A DNA stretch of 64,000 nucleotides. It comes from Flavobacterium rakeshii. Lineage in GTDB: Bacteria; Bacteroidota; Bacteroidia; Flavobacteriales; Flavobacteriaceae. Positions within the stretch are counted from its first letter, which is position 1. Every line of letters starts with the position of its first letter. This document shows positions 25,658-34,388 of the stretch, one piece after another. The stretch spans positions 62,001 through 126,000 of the forward strand of contig NZ_WOWP01000013.1 of NCBI RefSeq assembly GCF_009741375.1, given 5' to 3'. A program made the position numbers and the translations under genes. Below the pieces are notes generated by a model that did not search any database, had not been told where the DNA came from, and saw only the letters and a list, made by a program, of their open reading frames with translations.

Positions 25658-26065
25658 ATGAACAGGAATAAGCTATACCTGATTTTAATTCTATTAATCG
25701 CAGTTGGATATTGCTGGTTAGGATGGTCATTAACACAAACCACCCACAACATTGGCTTCACCCCTTGCCCAATTAAAAATATTACAGGTATAGCTTGCCC
25801 TTCCTGCGGAAGCACCCGTAGTGTATCTCAAATAATACAGGGTAACTTTACAGATGCCTTTATGCTTAACCCTTTTGGATACATTATTGCATTAGCTATG
25901 CTAATAATACCAATATGGTTACTGTTTGACCTTATTTCGAAAAAAGACACCTTATACAATGGTTACAAAAAGTTTGAGCAAACACTCAAAATAAAATGGG
26001 TAGCAATTGTTTTAACACTAGTAACCCTGGCAAACTGGATTTGGAATATTTACAAAGGATTATGA
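25658..26065 (+). CDS. DUF2752 membrane protein
   Basis: A 135-residue protein with three hydrophobic helices (about residues 5-25, 63-88 and 108-128). The DUF2752 signature lies between the first two: PCPIKNITGIACPSCGSTRS, with the CPxCGxTR core and an extra upstream cysteine that suggest metal or redox chemistry near the membrane. It often accompanies TM2 proteins, as here. Its stop overlaps the next start by four bases (ATGA), so translation is coupled. Confidence 0.88.
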   Translation: MNRNKLYLILILLIAVGYCWLGWSLTQTTHNIGFTPCPIKNITGIACPSCGSTRSVSQIIQGNFTDAFMLNPFGYIIALAMLIIPIWLLFDLISKKDTLYNGYKKFEQTLKIKWVAIVLTLVTLANWIWNIYKGL

Positions 26066-26571
26066 ACAATCAAAAAACATATAAGGTTATACACCAAAAC
26101 GAATACGAACAGGCAGGTAATAGCTACCTAATGACTGTTGTAGGTGTCATTGCAGGATTACCCCTCCCTATTATCAATCTCATAGTCTCCTTTTGTTATT
26201 ATCTGACCAAGCGTAAATCTTCATATTTTGTTCGCTGGCACTCCATACAGGCAATACTGGCGCAACTTATACTTATACCCTTTAACAGTATTGCATGGGC
26301 ATGGACCTTGGGTATTATTTTAAAATCGAGTGGATTAATTGCTGAATACGGTAACGACGGTCGCCATCACACATTGCCTTTGCTTGAAGGGATCACAGTA
26401 CCTTACCTCTTTTACATGTTATTTATAGTTCTTTTTAATATCTTTGAATTCTTTGCCGTAATCTACACTTCTATTAAGGTAAAAAAAGGAGAAAACGTAC
26501 GCTGGTTTTTAATAGCCGGTATTACCGATCGCCTATGTTCAAAAGAAAAAAGAGACATTTATAATATATAA
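26062..26571 (+). CDS. DUF4870-like membrane protein
   Basis: A 169-residue integral membrane protein with about three hydrophobic stretches (near residues 21-45, 60-90 and 112-140). FVRWHSIQAILAQ is the conserved His-containing loop of the DUF4870/Tic20-like group. I take the ATG at 26062 (MNNQKTYKVIHQ), which overlaps the DUF2752 stop, over an in-frame ATG 66 bases upstream lying inside that gene. Function unknown. The gene is in the TM2-DUF2752 operon and is related to the small protein at 1322. Confidence 0.78.
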   Translation: MNNQKTYKVIHQNEYEQAGNSYLMTVVGVIAGLPLPIINLIVSFCYYLTKRKSSYFVRWHSIQAILAQLILIPFNSIAWAWTLGIILKSSGLIAEYGNDGRHHTLPLLEGITVPYLFYMLFIVLFNIFEFFAVIYTSIKVKKGENVRWFLIAGITDRLCSKEKRDIYNI

Positions 26572-26574
26572 CAC

Positions 26575-27147
26575 ATGAAACTTGTTTTCGCTTCAAACAA
26601 CAAGAATAAAATACAGGAAATAAAACACCAGCTACCGGATGATATCGAACTGCTTAGCCTTGAAGACATAGGTTGCACTGAAGATATCCCCGAAACAGCC
26701 GACACCATTGAAGGTAACGCTATATTAAAGGCCGATTATGTAACCCAAAAATACGGATACGACTGTTTTGCCGATGATACCGGGCTTGAAGTAGAAGCAC
26801 TTAACGGCGAACCGGGAGTATATTCGGCACGATATGCCGGAGAACAAAAGGATGCTAACGACAACATGGACAAACTACTTTTAAACCTTGAAGGCAAAAG
26901 TAACCGTAACGCCATGTTTAAAACCGTTATTACCCTTAACCTTAATGGAGAACAACATTTATTTACCGGAATAGTAAATGGTGTAATAACTACAAACAAG
27001 GCAGGAGACAAAGGTTTTGGCTACGATCCTATATTCAAACCGGAAGGTTTAGACCTCACTTTTGCACAAATTTCTATGGACGAAAAAGCCAAACTTAGCC
27101 ATCGTGGCAGGGCTGTACAGCAGCTTATTGCTTTTCTAAAAAAGTAA
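26575..27147 (+). CDS. rdgB: Non-canonical purine NTP pyrophosphatase (RdgB/HAM1)
   Basis: A 190-residue house-cleaning enzyme that hydrolyses ITP, dITP and XTP to monophosphates, keeping deaminated purines out of DNA and RNA. The start [12 protein letters not shown] is the family's nucleotide-binding motif. Others are [35 protein letters not shown] (base recognition) and LSHRGRA near the end. Length is normal. It is the last gene of the TM2 run, 3 bases after the DUF4870-like gene. Confidence 0.96.
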   Translation: MKLVFASNNKNKIQEIKHQLPDDIELLSLEDIGCTEDIPETADTIEGNAILKADYVTQKYGYDCFADDTGLEVEALNGEPGVYSARYAGEQKDANDNMDKLLLNLEGKSNRNAMFKTVITLNLNGEQHLFTGIVNGVITTNKAGDKGFGYDPIFKPEGLDLTFAQISMDEKAKLSHRGRAVQQLIAFLKK

Positions 27148-27218
27148 CTCCCTGATTTTCAATTTATTTAATTAAAACAAATCTGTTAAAGCTATTAGTT
27201 TATCTCGCTAATAAACAG

Positions 27219-27226
27219 TACCTTTG
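27219..27226 (+). promoter_or_regulatory. -7 box TACCTTTG for the DEAD-box helicase
   Basis: TAnnTTTG match 20 bases before the ATG at 27247. Confidence 0.55.
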
Positions 27227-27246
27227 CAGCTATTTTAAAAATATAT

Positions 27247-29031
27247 ATGAATAAATTTGAACAATTAGGATTGAATGAATCGCTGCTGAGGGCGATAAAC
27301 GATCTAGGATTTGAAAGTCCGTCGGAGGTACAGGAAAAGGCGATTCCCCTATTATTGGAAAAAGACACAGACATCGTCGCATTAGCGCAAACAGGTACAG
27401 GTAAAACTGCTGCTTTTGGTTTTCCGCTAATTCAGAAGATTGATGCCGAAAATAAAAACACTCAGGCTTTAATATTATCTCCAACACGTGAACTTTGCCT
27501 GCAAATCACTAACGAGATTAAATTATACTCTAAATACGTTAAAGGGTTAAATACTGTTGCTGTATATGGCGGTGCCAGTATTACAGAACAGGCTAAAGAA
27601 ATTAGAAGAGGTGCACAAATTATTGTAGCAACCCCGGGTAGAATGCAGGACATGATTAACCGTGGCCTGGTAAACATATCTAAAATAGATTACTGTGTAC
27701 TTGATGAGGCAGATGAAATGCTAAACATGGGATTCTATGATGATATCGTTGCTATTCTTTCTACATCACCAACAGATAAGAGCACTTGGCTTTTCTCTGC
27801 CACTATGCCACAGGAAGTAGCACGTATTGCACGTGAGTTTATGAGAAAACCACTTGAAATTACAGTAGGTCATAAAAACTCAGGTTCATCTACAGTATCA
27901 CACGAATTTTACCTTGTAAATGCACGTGACCGTTATGAAGCGCTAAAACGTCTTGCAGATGCTAACCCTGATATTTTCTCGGTTGTATTCTGTCGTACAA
28001 AAAGAGACACTCAGGCTGTAGCTGAAAAACTTATCGAAAACGGATATAACGCTGCTGCACTTCACGGAGACCTTTCTCAGGCTCAGCGTGATGCGGTAAT
28101 GAAATCATTCAGAAACAGGCAAATACAAATGCTTGTTGCTACCGATGTAGCTGCAAGGGGTATTGACGTAGACAACGTAACTCACGTTATCAACTACCAG
28201 TTACCTGATGATATAGAAACTTACAACCACCGTAGTGGTCGTACAGGACGTGCCGGTAAACTGGGTACATCTATCGTTATTATCACTAAGAGTGAGCTTC
28301 GTAAAATATCAGCTATCGAGAGAACTATCAAACAGAAGTTTGAAGAAAAATCTATCCCATCAGGTATCGAGATTTGCGAAATACAGTTATTCCACTTAGC
28401 TAACAGAATTAAAGATGTTGAGATAGACCACGAAATAGACCCTTACCTTCCTGCTATTTATGAGGTAATGAAAGACCTTAGCAAAGAGGAACTTATCAAG
28501 AAAATGGTATCGGTAGAGTTTAACAGGTTTATCAACTACTATAAAAAGAATAAAGACCTTTCTACACAAAAAGGCGGAGATCGTGACTTTACTCCAACAG
28601 GAGGTGCGGTTCGTTACTTTATCAACATAGGTTCACGTGACGATTTCGACTGGATGAGCCTTAAAGATTTCCTTCGTGACACATTAGGTTTAGGTCGTGA
28701 CGATATCTTTAAAGTGGATGTAAAAGAAGGATTCTCTTTCTTTAATACAGAAGCTGAACATGCTGAAATAGTTCTTGACACCTTTAACAGTATGCACCTT
28801 GAAGGTCGTAAGATAAACGTTGAGATTTCTAAAAATGATGGCGGAGGAAGACGCAGAGACCACAACGGAAGAAACAGTGGTGGCGGAGGCTTTAAACGTA
28901 ACTCACCTAGAGGTGGCGGAGACAGCAGAGACGGAAGAGACAGTAGAAACTCAAGAAGAGACGGATCTTCTCCTAGGAGAAAAGACGGCAAAAGCGCTCC
29001 AAGAGACAGAAAGCCGAGAAGAAGCAATTAA
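27247..29031 (+). CDS. DEAD-box RNA helicase (DeaD/CshA type)
   Basis: A 594-residue ATP-dependent RNA helicase. Q-motif residues precede motif I AQTGTGKT (47-54). PTRELCLQ, TPGRMQD, DEAD (about 153-156), SAT and HRSGRTGRAG complete the two RecA domains. A DbpA-type RNA-binding domain follows (about 455-530; RYFINIGSRDDFDWMSLKDF). The last 60 residues form an Arg/Gly/Ser-rich tail that should bind RNA non-specifically. Likely roles are ribosome assembly, mRNA decay and cold adaptation. It has its own -7 box. Confidence 0.95.
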   Translation: MNKFEQLGLNESLLRAINDLGFESPSEVQEKAIPLLLEKDTDIVALAQTGTGKTAAFGFPLIQKIDAENKNTQALILSPTRELCLQITNEIKLYSKYVKGLNTVAVYGGASITEQAKEIRRGAQIIVATPGRMQDMINRGLVNISKIDYCVLDEADEMLNMGFYDDIVAILSTSPTDKSTWLFSATMPQEVARIAREFMRKPLEITVGHKNSGSSTVSHEFYLVNARDRYEALKRLADANPDIFSVVFCRTKRDTQAVAEKLIENGYNAAALHGDLSQAQRDAVMKSFRNRQIQMLVATDVAARGIDVDNVTHVINYQLPDDIETYNHRSGRTGRAGKLGTSIVIITKSELRKISAIERTIKQKFEEKSIPSGIEICEIQLFHLANRIKDVEIDHEIDPYLPAIYEVMKDLSKEELIKKMVSVEFNRFINYYKKNKDLSTQKGGDRDFTPTGGAVRYFINIGSRDDFDWMSLKDFLRDTLGLGRDDIFKVDVKEGFSFFNTEAEHAEIVLDTFNSMHLEGRKINVEISKNDGGGRRRDHNGRNSGGGGFKRNSPRGGGDSRDGRDSRNSRRDGSSPRRKDGKSAPRDRKPRRSN

Positions 29032-29106
29032 TTTTTTTTAATATAATTGTATACTAACTACAAAATATCGCGTTTGTTTATTACTTTTACTTTACTAAAG
29101 CAAACA

Positions 29107-29883
29107 ATGAGATATTTTGTAGTTATTTTATTTTTATTACTATCGTTCCCTTCTTTCGCACAAACTGAGAAGCAGGAAGACACTACCAGTGTAAGTGGTA
29201 CAATAGTAAATGAGAGCAACCTGTTACCTATTGAAAATGCAACGATTATCAATATTAACACGGTAAAAGGTACCGTTACAGACAAGCAAGGTCATTTTAA
29301 TATAGCTGCAAAAACTAACGATACTCTACACATTACCCTTATAGGCTACCAACCTATTAAAGTGCGTGTTACAAACGACTGGATTAAAAATACAACTTCA
29401 ACAAAAATACCACTAACAGAAAAGGCTTATGCGCTGGAAGAGGTGGTTATTAACCAGCATAACCTTACCGGTTTCCTACAGGTAGACTCTAAACTTGTAC
29501 CTGTTAAACAAAACTATCGTTACAGTATATCAGGACTTAATTATGGCTACGAGGGCGGACACAGCTCCCCTAATGCCTTTAAGAAGATTATAAATTCTGT
29601 TTTCAACCCTGCCGACCTGCTTCATAACATTTTTGGTAAAAAACCTAATGAGATGAAAAGGCTTAAGCAAATGAAGAAAGATGATACTGTAAGAAATTTG
29701 CTTGCTTCAAAATTTGACAGAGAAACACTGGCTGCCCTTTTAGGGGTTAGCAAAGAAGATATTTCTGAAATTCTGGAACAATGCAGCTATTCTGAAGAGT
29801 TTATAAAAACCGCAAACGACCTCCAGATAATGGATGCTATTAGCGGTTGTTATGAAGAATATAAAGCCATTAACAGAAAATAA
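29107..29883 (+). CDS. Exported carboxypeptidase-regulatory-like domain protein
   Basis: A 258-residue protein when started at the ATG at 29107 (MRYFVVILFLLLSFPSFAQ), which gives a standard signal peptide. A longer in-frame ATG 60 bases upstream would bury it. Residues 25-110 form a CarboxypepD_reg-like beta sandwich (VSGTIVNESNLLPIENATI, GTVTDKQGHFNI, DTLHITLIGYQP) of the kind that leads many Bacteroidetes TonB receptors. No barrel follows; the rest is helical (LLASKFDRETLAALLGVSKEDI). Probably periplasmic or surface-exposed. Function unknown. Confidence 0.8.
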   Translation: MRYFVVILFLLLSFPSFAQTEKQEDTTSVSGTIVNESNLLPIENATIININTVKGTVTDKQGHFNIAAKTNDTLHITLIGYQPIKVRVTNDWIKNTTSTKIPLTEKAYALEEVVINQHNLTGFLQVDSKLVPVKQNYRYSISGLNYGYEGGHSSPNAFKKIINSVFNPADLLHNIFGKKPNEMKRLKQMKKDDTVRNLLASKFDRETLAALLGVSKEDISEILEQCSYSEEFIKTANDLQIMDAISGCYEEYKAINRK

Positions 29884-29886
29884 ACA

Positions 29887-30552
29887 CTATTTCTGGTCCA
29901 GATATTTTTGCGTAATAAAATCAATATCCTTTATTGATTTCCTACTCCAATCAATTCTTTTATCAAGCATTTCATCATCATTAAGCCTCCAGTTAATATC
30001 TGATTTTCGTAACCTGTTGGTTATATCCTGAATTACAATAGCTGCCGATGACGATATATTAAGACTTTCGGTAAAACCTACCATAGGTATTTTTAAAAAG
30101 CCGTCGGCCTTCTGCATTACCTCTTCAGAGAGTCCGTTTTTCTCTGTACCAAAAAATATGGCTGCCGGCTGTGTAATATCAAACTCATCAAGCATACACG
30201 AGTTTTCATGAGGCGTAGTAGCTATAATTCTGTACCCTTTAGCTTTTAGGTTACCAATACATTCAGATGCCGAGGCATATCGTTTAACATCTACCCATTT
30301 TTGCGCACCAAGGGCAATTTCCTTATCTATACGCTTACCATACTTCTCCTCTATTACATTTAGCTCCTGCACACCAAAAACCTCACAGGTACGCATTACC
30401 GCACTGGTATTATGTAGCTGAAAAACATCTTCAATAGCAACCGTAAAATGCTTGGTACGGGTTTGTAATATATTTAAAAAAGTTTCTTTACGGTTTTCAG
30501 TAATAAACTCTTCTAGGTAATTGAGATATTGGATATCTGAGGTATTTTTCAT
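29887..30552 (-). CDS. TrmH-family RNA 2'-O-methyltransferase
   Basis: A 221-residue SPOUT methyltransferase. Motif 1 is NTSAVMRTCEVFGVQELNVIE. Motif 2 is FFGTEKNGLSEEVMQKAD. Motif 3 is IPMVGFTESLNISSSAAI, the knot that binds S-adenosylmethionine. The order and spacing fit tRNA (guanosine-18-2'-O) methyltransferase TrmH, though a role on rRNA cannot be excluded. It is convergent with the carboxypeptidase-regulatory gene (3 bases apart) and divergent from the ECF sigma gene. Confidence 0.9.
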   Translation of the reverse strand: MKNTSDIQYLNYLEEFITENRKETFLNILQTRTKHFTVAIEDVFQLHNTSAVMRTCEVFGVQELNVIEEKYGKRIDKEIALGAQKWVDVKRYASASECIGNLKAKGYRIIATTPHENSCMLDEFDITQPAAIFFGTEKNGLSEEVMQKADGFLKIPMVGFTESLNISSSAAIVIQDITNRLRKSDINWRLNDDEMLDKRIDWSRKSIKDIDFITQKYLDQK

Positions 30553-30615
30553 TATTTAAGCTAAATGTTAAAAATCTTTTAGTATTTTAGAAGTGCCAAA
30601 TCCAACAAATTATAT

Positions 30616-31146
30616 ATGACACAGGAAGAATTACTCGAGCAAATCTACAAAAAAGACAGCAAAGCATTCACGCTACTGTATGACATGTATTCCAAAAGCC
30701 TTTTTGGAGTTATATTCAACCTTTTAAAAGATAAAGAAGAATCAGAAGATGTTTTACAGGACGTTTTTGTAAAAATCTGGAAAAATATCGATTCATATAA
30801 TGAAAGTAAAGGCCGATTTTTTACCTGGATTCTTAATATAGCACGCAACGCAGCTATAGATAAATTAAGGTCTAAGGGACATAATAACAGTTTGAAAAAC
30901 CTCTCTGTCGACAATTTCGTAAATATTTTAGACCACAATACTTCGGTGAGCAATAAAATTGACGCCATAGGTATTCGTGAGTTTGTAAAGAAACTAAAGC
31001 CGGTGTGTGTACGCATTATCGACCTGCTTTTCTTTAGGGGATACACCCAACAGGAAGCATCGGAAGAACTTGCCATACCACTGGGTACAGTGAAAACGCA
31101 AAACAGAAATTGCATTAGAGATTTAAGAACTATATTAGAGGTATAA
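30616..31146 (+). CDS. ECF-type sigma factor with adjacent anti-sigma gene
   Basis: A 176-residue sigma factor. Region 2 includes LLKDKEESEDVLQDVFVKIW and GRFFTWILNIARNAAIDKLR. Region 4 includes LFFRGYTQQEASEELAIPLGTVKTQNRN with the helix-turn-helix. The C-terminal order and the partner gene resemble the SigK type of ECF factor. Its stop overlaps the start of the anti-sigma gene by one base (TAATG), so the two are translationally coupled. The signal it responds to is not visible. Confidence 0.92.
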   Translation: MTQEELLEQIYKKDSKAFTLLYDMYSKSLFGVIFNLLKDKEESEDVLQDVFVKIWKNIDSYNESKGRFFTWILNIARNAAIDKLRSKGHNNSLKNLSVDNFVNILDHNTSVSNKIDAIGIREFVKKLKPVCVRIIDLLFFRGYTQQEASEELAIPLGTVKTQNRNCIRDLRTILEV

Positions 31147-31940
31147 TGAACACAGAGTATATTGAATCAGGAATTTTGGAACTGTATGTCTTTGGGTTAC
31201 TTTCGGAAGAAGAAAACCTGAAGGTTAAAGAAATGGCAGACAGCAATGAGGATGTAAAAGCAGAGATACTGTCTATAGAAAAAGCCGTTATTGACCTTTC
31301 ATACAGCGTATCGCCCTACCTATCGGCAGAGGTGTATAACAAAATACGCCAACAGCTTATTGAGAAACACGAAGGTGTTGTACAAATGCCACGCAAAAGC
31401 ACAACAGGCTCCTACCTGGGGTGGGCTGCTGCTGTTATACTGTTATTTGGACTTGGCTTCCAGTATTACCAGTACAATCAGGCTACTGAGGAAGTTCAGG
31501 CTACAAAAACAGAACGTGATAAGTTTGAACAGATGCTTGCTAACGTAAGCCAGGAGAATACACAAAACGAAAAGGCTCTTGCCATTATTCGTGACAAGAA
31601 CAATAATGTAGTTTCTCTTGCCGGGCAAACCGTTGCCCCCGAAGCTTATGCTAAAGTGTATTTAAACAACGAAGACAATAAAATTTATGTGGATATAGCC
31701 GGTTTACCGGAACCTCCTAAAGACAAAGTATACCAGGTTTGGGCACTTAAACTGAAACCTCAACTTGACCCAACAAGTATTGGTGTTCTTGACGACAGCC
31801 AGAGAACTCAAAATAAAGGTATATTTGCTGTAGAGAACTTTGAAGGAGCCGAAGCGTTTGGTATTACACTTGAGCCTGCCGGTGGTAGTCCTTCACCTAC
31901 ACTTGAACAATTATATACTTTAGGGGAAGTAAAATCATAA
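31146..31940 (+). CDS. Anti-sigma factor, RskA/anti-sigma-K family
   Basis: A 264-residue membrane protein. The N-terminal cytoplasmic part (residues 1-80; ESGILELYVFGLLSEEENLK) is the zinc-free anti-sigma segment. A single transmembrane helix lies at about 92-108 (YLGWAAAVILLFGLGFQYY), followed by a short coiled coil. The periplasmic domain contains IYVDIAGLPEPPKDKVYQVWALK and a glycine-rich end GITLEPAGGSPSPTLEQLY, both typical of RskA. It should sequester the sigma factor at 30616 and release it by regulated proteolysis. The SIR2 gene starts immediately after its stop. Confidence 0.9.
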   Translation: MNTEYIESGILELYVFGLLSEEENLKVKEMADSNEDVKAEILSIEKAVIDLSYSVSPYLSAEVYNKIRQQLIEKHEGVVQMPRKSTTGSYLGWAAAVILLFGLGFQYYQYNQATEEVQATKTERDKFEQMLANVSQENTQNEKALAIIRDKNNNVVSLAGQTVAPEAYAKVYLNNEDNKIYVDIAGLPEPPKDKVYQVWALKLKPQLDPTSIGVLDDSQRTQNKGIFAVENFEGAEAFGITLEPAGGSPSPTLEQLYTLGEVKS

Positions 31941-32633
31941 ATGAAAAAAAATCTTGTTGTACTATCGGGTGCCGGTGTTAGTGCCGAAAGCGGAATAAAA
32001 ACTTTTCGTGATGCAGGCGGCCTTTGGGAGGGTCATAATGTAATGGAAGTGGCTTCTCCCGAGGGTTGGCGCAAAAACCCTGCACTGGTACTCGATTTTT
32101 ACAACAAACGTCGCCAACAGCTTTTTGAGGTTACACCTAACAAGGCTCACAACATAATTGTTGAGCTTGAAAACCATTTTGATGTTACCGTTATTACCCA
32201 AAATGTAGATGACCTGCACGAACGTGCCGGAAGCACCAATGTTTTACACCTGCATGGCGAACTCCTAAAAGCCCGCAGCGTTAACAACCATTATGACATT
32301 ATTGAATGGACTACAGATATTTATGAAGGTGACCTGCATACCGATGGGCATCAGTTACGTCCGCACATAGTTTGGTTTGGAGAGGCAGTCCCGGCCATAC
32401 CCGAAGCTATTAACATAGTAGAAAAAGCCGATTACCTAATTATAATAGGCACTTCACTACAGGTATACCCAGCTGCAGGACTTATAGATTATGCAAAACC
32501 TCATGTAACAATATATTATTTGGATCCCAATCCAGCTCAAATACCAAATTTGAGAAATAAACTTGAAGTTTTTTCACACCTCGGCTCAATAGGTATGGAA
32601 AAAGTAAAAGAGATATTGTTGGAAAATATTTAA
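31941..32633 (+). CDS. SIR2-family NAD-dependent protein deacylase, zinc-free
   Basis: A 230-residue sirtuin. NAD-binding motifs are VLSGAGVSAESGIKTFRD, ITQNVDDLHERAGS and IIGTSLQVYPAAG, and the catalytic histidine is in LHLHGEL. Tyr and Arg in DFYNKRRQQL match the Y-xx-R pair of CobB/SIRT5-type desuccinylases. The usual four zinc-binding cysteines between HLHGE and RPHIVWFGE are absent, and the protein has no cysteine at all; the segment reads LLKARSVNNHYDIIEWTTD. It should remove acyl groups from lysines using NAD. It sits directly after the anti-sigma gene and 8 bases before the AT-rich gene at 32642. Confidence 0.9.
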   Translation: MKKNLVVLSGAGVSAESGIKTFRDAGGLWEGHNVMEVASPEGWRKNPALVLDFYNKRRQQLFEVTPNKAHNIIVELENHFDVTVITQNVDDLHERAGSTNVLHLHGELLKARSVNNHYDIIEWTTDIYEGDLHTDGHQLRPHIVWFGEAVPAIPEAINIVEKADYLIIIGTSLQVYPAAGLIDYAKPHVTIYYLDPNPAQIPNLRNKLEVFSHLGSIGMEKVKEILLENI

Positions 32634-32641
32634 TTCTTACT

Positions 32642-33781
32642 ATGATAAAAACAGTGGAATTAATAGGAAAACTCAATTTCATTAGAGATTTCTGGAATCA
32701 CTATGTTTTAGAATATCAATTTTGTCAAAAGAAAATTCGATTTGATGATGATATTAAAACAAACTATATAGGTATTATATTTGGATATTTTGATGATACT
32801 TTTGATTTACTTAGTTTTTCAAAATCAAACACACAGCCAAATTTCTCTTACCAAATAAGTCTATTACAGACGATATATGTACAACAAGATTTTATTGAAC
32901 AGATGTTATACATATTCAAGTGTAGAAAGGACGGCGATTTAATTGACAAAAGTAAATTAAAAGTAAATAGTAATTATTCTATAAATAGAGAAATACGAAA
33001 TGAATTAATAGGCCATCCAATAAGAATGAACAAAGGACAATTAATTTCAGCTTCTTTATTTGGATATGATACTACATCTTTTACAATAAGTTATTCGAGA
33101 TACCATAAAGAAAATAATCATAATTTTGAACATAAAAAAGAGGAAGTTTCAGATATACTCAGAAGGCATTCAAACTTTATAAATGAATATTTTGACATTA
33201 TAATTCAAAAAGTAAAAACAATCTTAGAGGCTTTTGAGAAAAATCTTGATGATGTAAAGAGATTTTTGAATAATAAAAATTTTGAATCCCTAATAAATAT
33301 TCTTTCAATAAAATACGAATCCATATTTGATTATAACTATAACTACGAACCTAATAATTTAAAATTAATTTACAGCAACAGGGAAAAACATTTAAGATAT
33401 AAAAACCTTATTGATAAATTTTATTTTGATTTAGTCGAATCTTTAACCGAAAAAATAGAATCAACAAAACACCTACAAACTTGGCAATATATAAGTAAGC
33501 AAGAAACTTTCGTTGAACCATATGGATCTATATTAAAATTTATAGATATAGAACCTGAGTCTACTAATAAAATTAAAAGAAGTTATCAATATGAGCTAAG
33601 TAAATTAGCAAACAGAGATTTTGATAGTTTTAATTTTAATAGCGAAATATTAAAATCGAATTTTTCTGAAAATAAACTAGTAATAGATGAGCTTAACCAT
33701 ATGAAAAATCATTTTAATAATGAAATTGAATATTATTGCTCTTATTATTTATTATATAAAACAATTAAAGCAAATAGTTAA
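32642..33781 (+). CDS. AT-rich orphan protein with a HEPN-like motif
   Basis: A 379-residue, mostly helical, soluble protein that I do not recognise. Residues 119-125 read RNELIGH, an R-N-x4-H pattern (Arg119, His125) like the catalytic motif of HEPN ribonucleases; the preceding helix (IYVQQDFIEQMLYIF) and the HP after the histidine also fit that fold. There is no signal peptide or membrane helix. Codon use and base composition are much more AT-rich than those of the SIR2 gene 8 bases upstream and of purB nearby, which suggests transfer. It could be a toxin or defence effector, or an unrelated insert. The call rests on one motif. Confidence 0.65.
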   Translation: MIKTVELIGKLNFIRDFWNHYVLEYQFCQKKIRFDDDIKTNYIGIIFGYFDDTFDLLSFSKSNTQPNFSYQISLLQTIYVQQDFIEQMLYIFKCRKDGDLIDKSKLKVNSNYSINREIRNELIGHPIRMNKGQLISASLFGYDTTSFTISYSRYHKENNHNFEHKKEEVSDILRRHSNFINEYFDIIIQKVKTILEAFEKNLDDVKRFLNNKNFESLINILSIKYESIFDYNYNYEPNNLKLIYSNREKHLRYKNLIDKFYFDLVESLTEKIESTKHLQTWQYISKQETFVEPYGSILKFIDIEPESTNKIKRSYQYELSKLANRDFDSFNFNSEILKSNFSENKLVIDELNHMKNHFNNEIEYYCSYYLLYKTIKANS

Positions 33782-33795
33782 ACTATACTACTTTT

Positions 33796-34245
33796 TTACT
33801 CCGCCAAATACTTATTTATTACTTTGATAAGCTTACGACTGTACCCCGGAGCATGGGCACTTACCAGCTTTCCATTTTTATCAATTACCATATAGCGCGG
33901 TATAGACATTATTTTATGTCCTTCCAGCACTTTAGCATTTTTAGCCTGAGAGATTAAAAGGTTAATATCATTTACTATGCCTTCGGTCTCCATAGCTTTT
34001 ACCCACTTGTCTTTTTCAGTATCCATGGAAATAAAAACATAAACCACATCTTTACCTTTAAGTTTTTCCTTAAACGAAGGCAGTTTTCTCATTTCGCTAC
34101 GACAGGGTTTACACCAGCTGGCCCAAAAATCTATCAGGATAACTTTGCCTTTATTTTCCTGTACAATCTCATCCAGTGATTTATTGGTTTGACAAAAAGC
34201 AGTAAGCGAAGTAAAAACAAGTAAAAAGACAAATAGTTTTTTCAT
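33796..34245 (-). CDS. Periplasmic TlpA-like thioredoxin-fold protein
   Basis: A 149-residue exported thioredoxin-fold protein. The signal peptide ends near AFCQ. The active site WASWCKPCRSE has Cys45 and Cys48 (CxxC), the TlpA/ResA type rather than the WCGPC of thioredoxin. The cis-proline is in MSIPRYMVID. Such proteins reduce periplasmic disulfides, for example in cytochrome c maturation, but no maturation genes are adjacent. It is convergent with the gene at 32642. Confidence 0.88.
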   Translation of the reverse strand: MKKLFVFLLVFTSLTAFCQTNKSLDEIVQENKGKVILIDFWASWCKPCRSEMRKLPSFKEKLKGKDVVYVFISMDTEKDKWVKAMETEGIVNDINLLISQAKNAKVLEGHKIMSIPRYMVIDKNGKLVSAHAPGYSRKLIKVINKYLAE

Positions 34246-34351
34246 AGCTAGGTGGTTTTATGGTTAATTACAAAACAGAAAGGTAGCCGTTTTAGTATAA
34301 AAACTACCTATTTAATTGTTTTTGTGCCTTCTTTAATTGCCTGTAAAAGTT

Positions 34352-34359
34352 TATCTTTG
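34352..34359 (+). promoter_or_regulatory. -7 box TATCTTTG for purB
   Basis: TAnnTTTG match 29 bases before the ATG at 34389. Confidence 0.55.
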
Positions 34360-34388
34360 CGGCTATACGTATTTTTAAACAACAAACA

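Noticed and set aside
28614..29027. 137-codon minus-strand ORF opposite the helicase tail
   Set aside because: It is the antisense of the Arg/Gly/Ser-rich coding repeat and gives a low-complexity Leu/Pro/Ser product.
30645..31115. 156-codon minus-strand ORF opposite the ECF sigma gene
   Set aside because: Shadow of the sigma factor; no recognisable motif.
31941..33781. A confirmed SIR2-HEPN defence operon
   Set aside because: The SIR2 protein is of the ordinary CobB deacylase type with composition like its neighbours, and the HEPN evidence is a single motif. Reported only as a lead.
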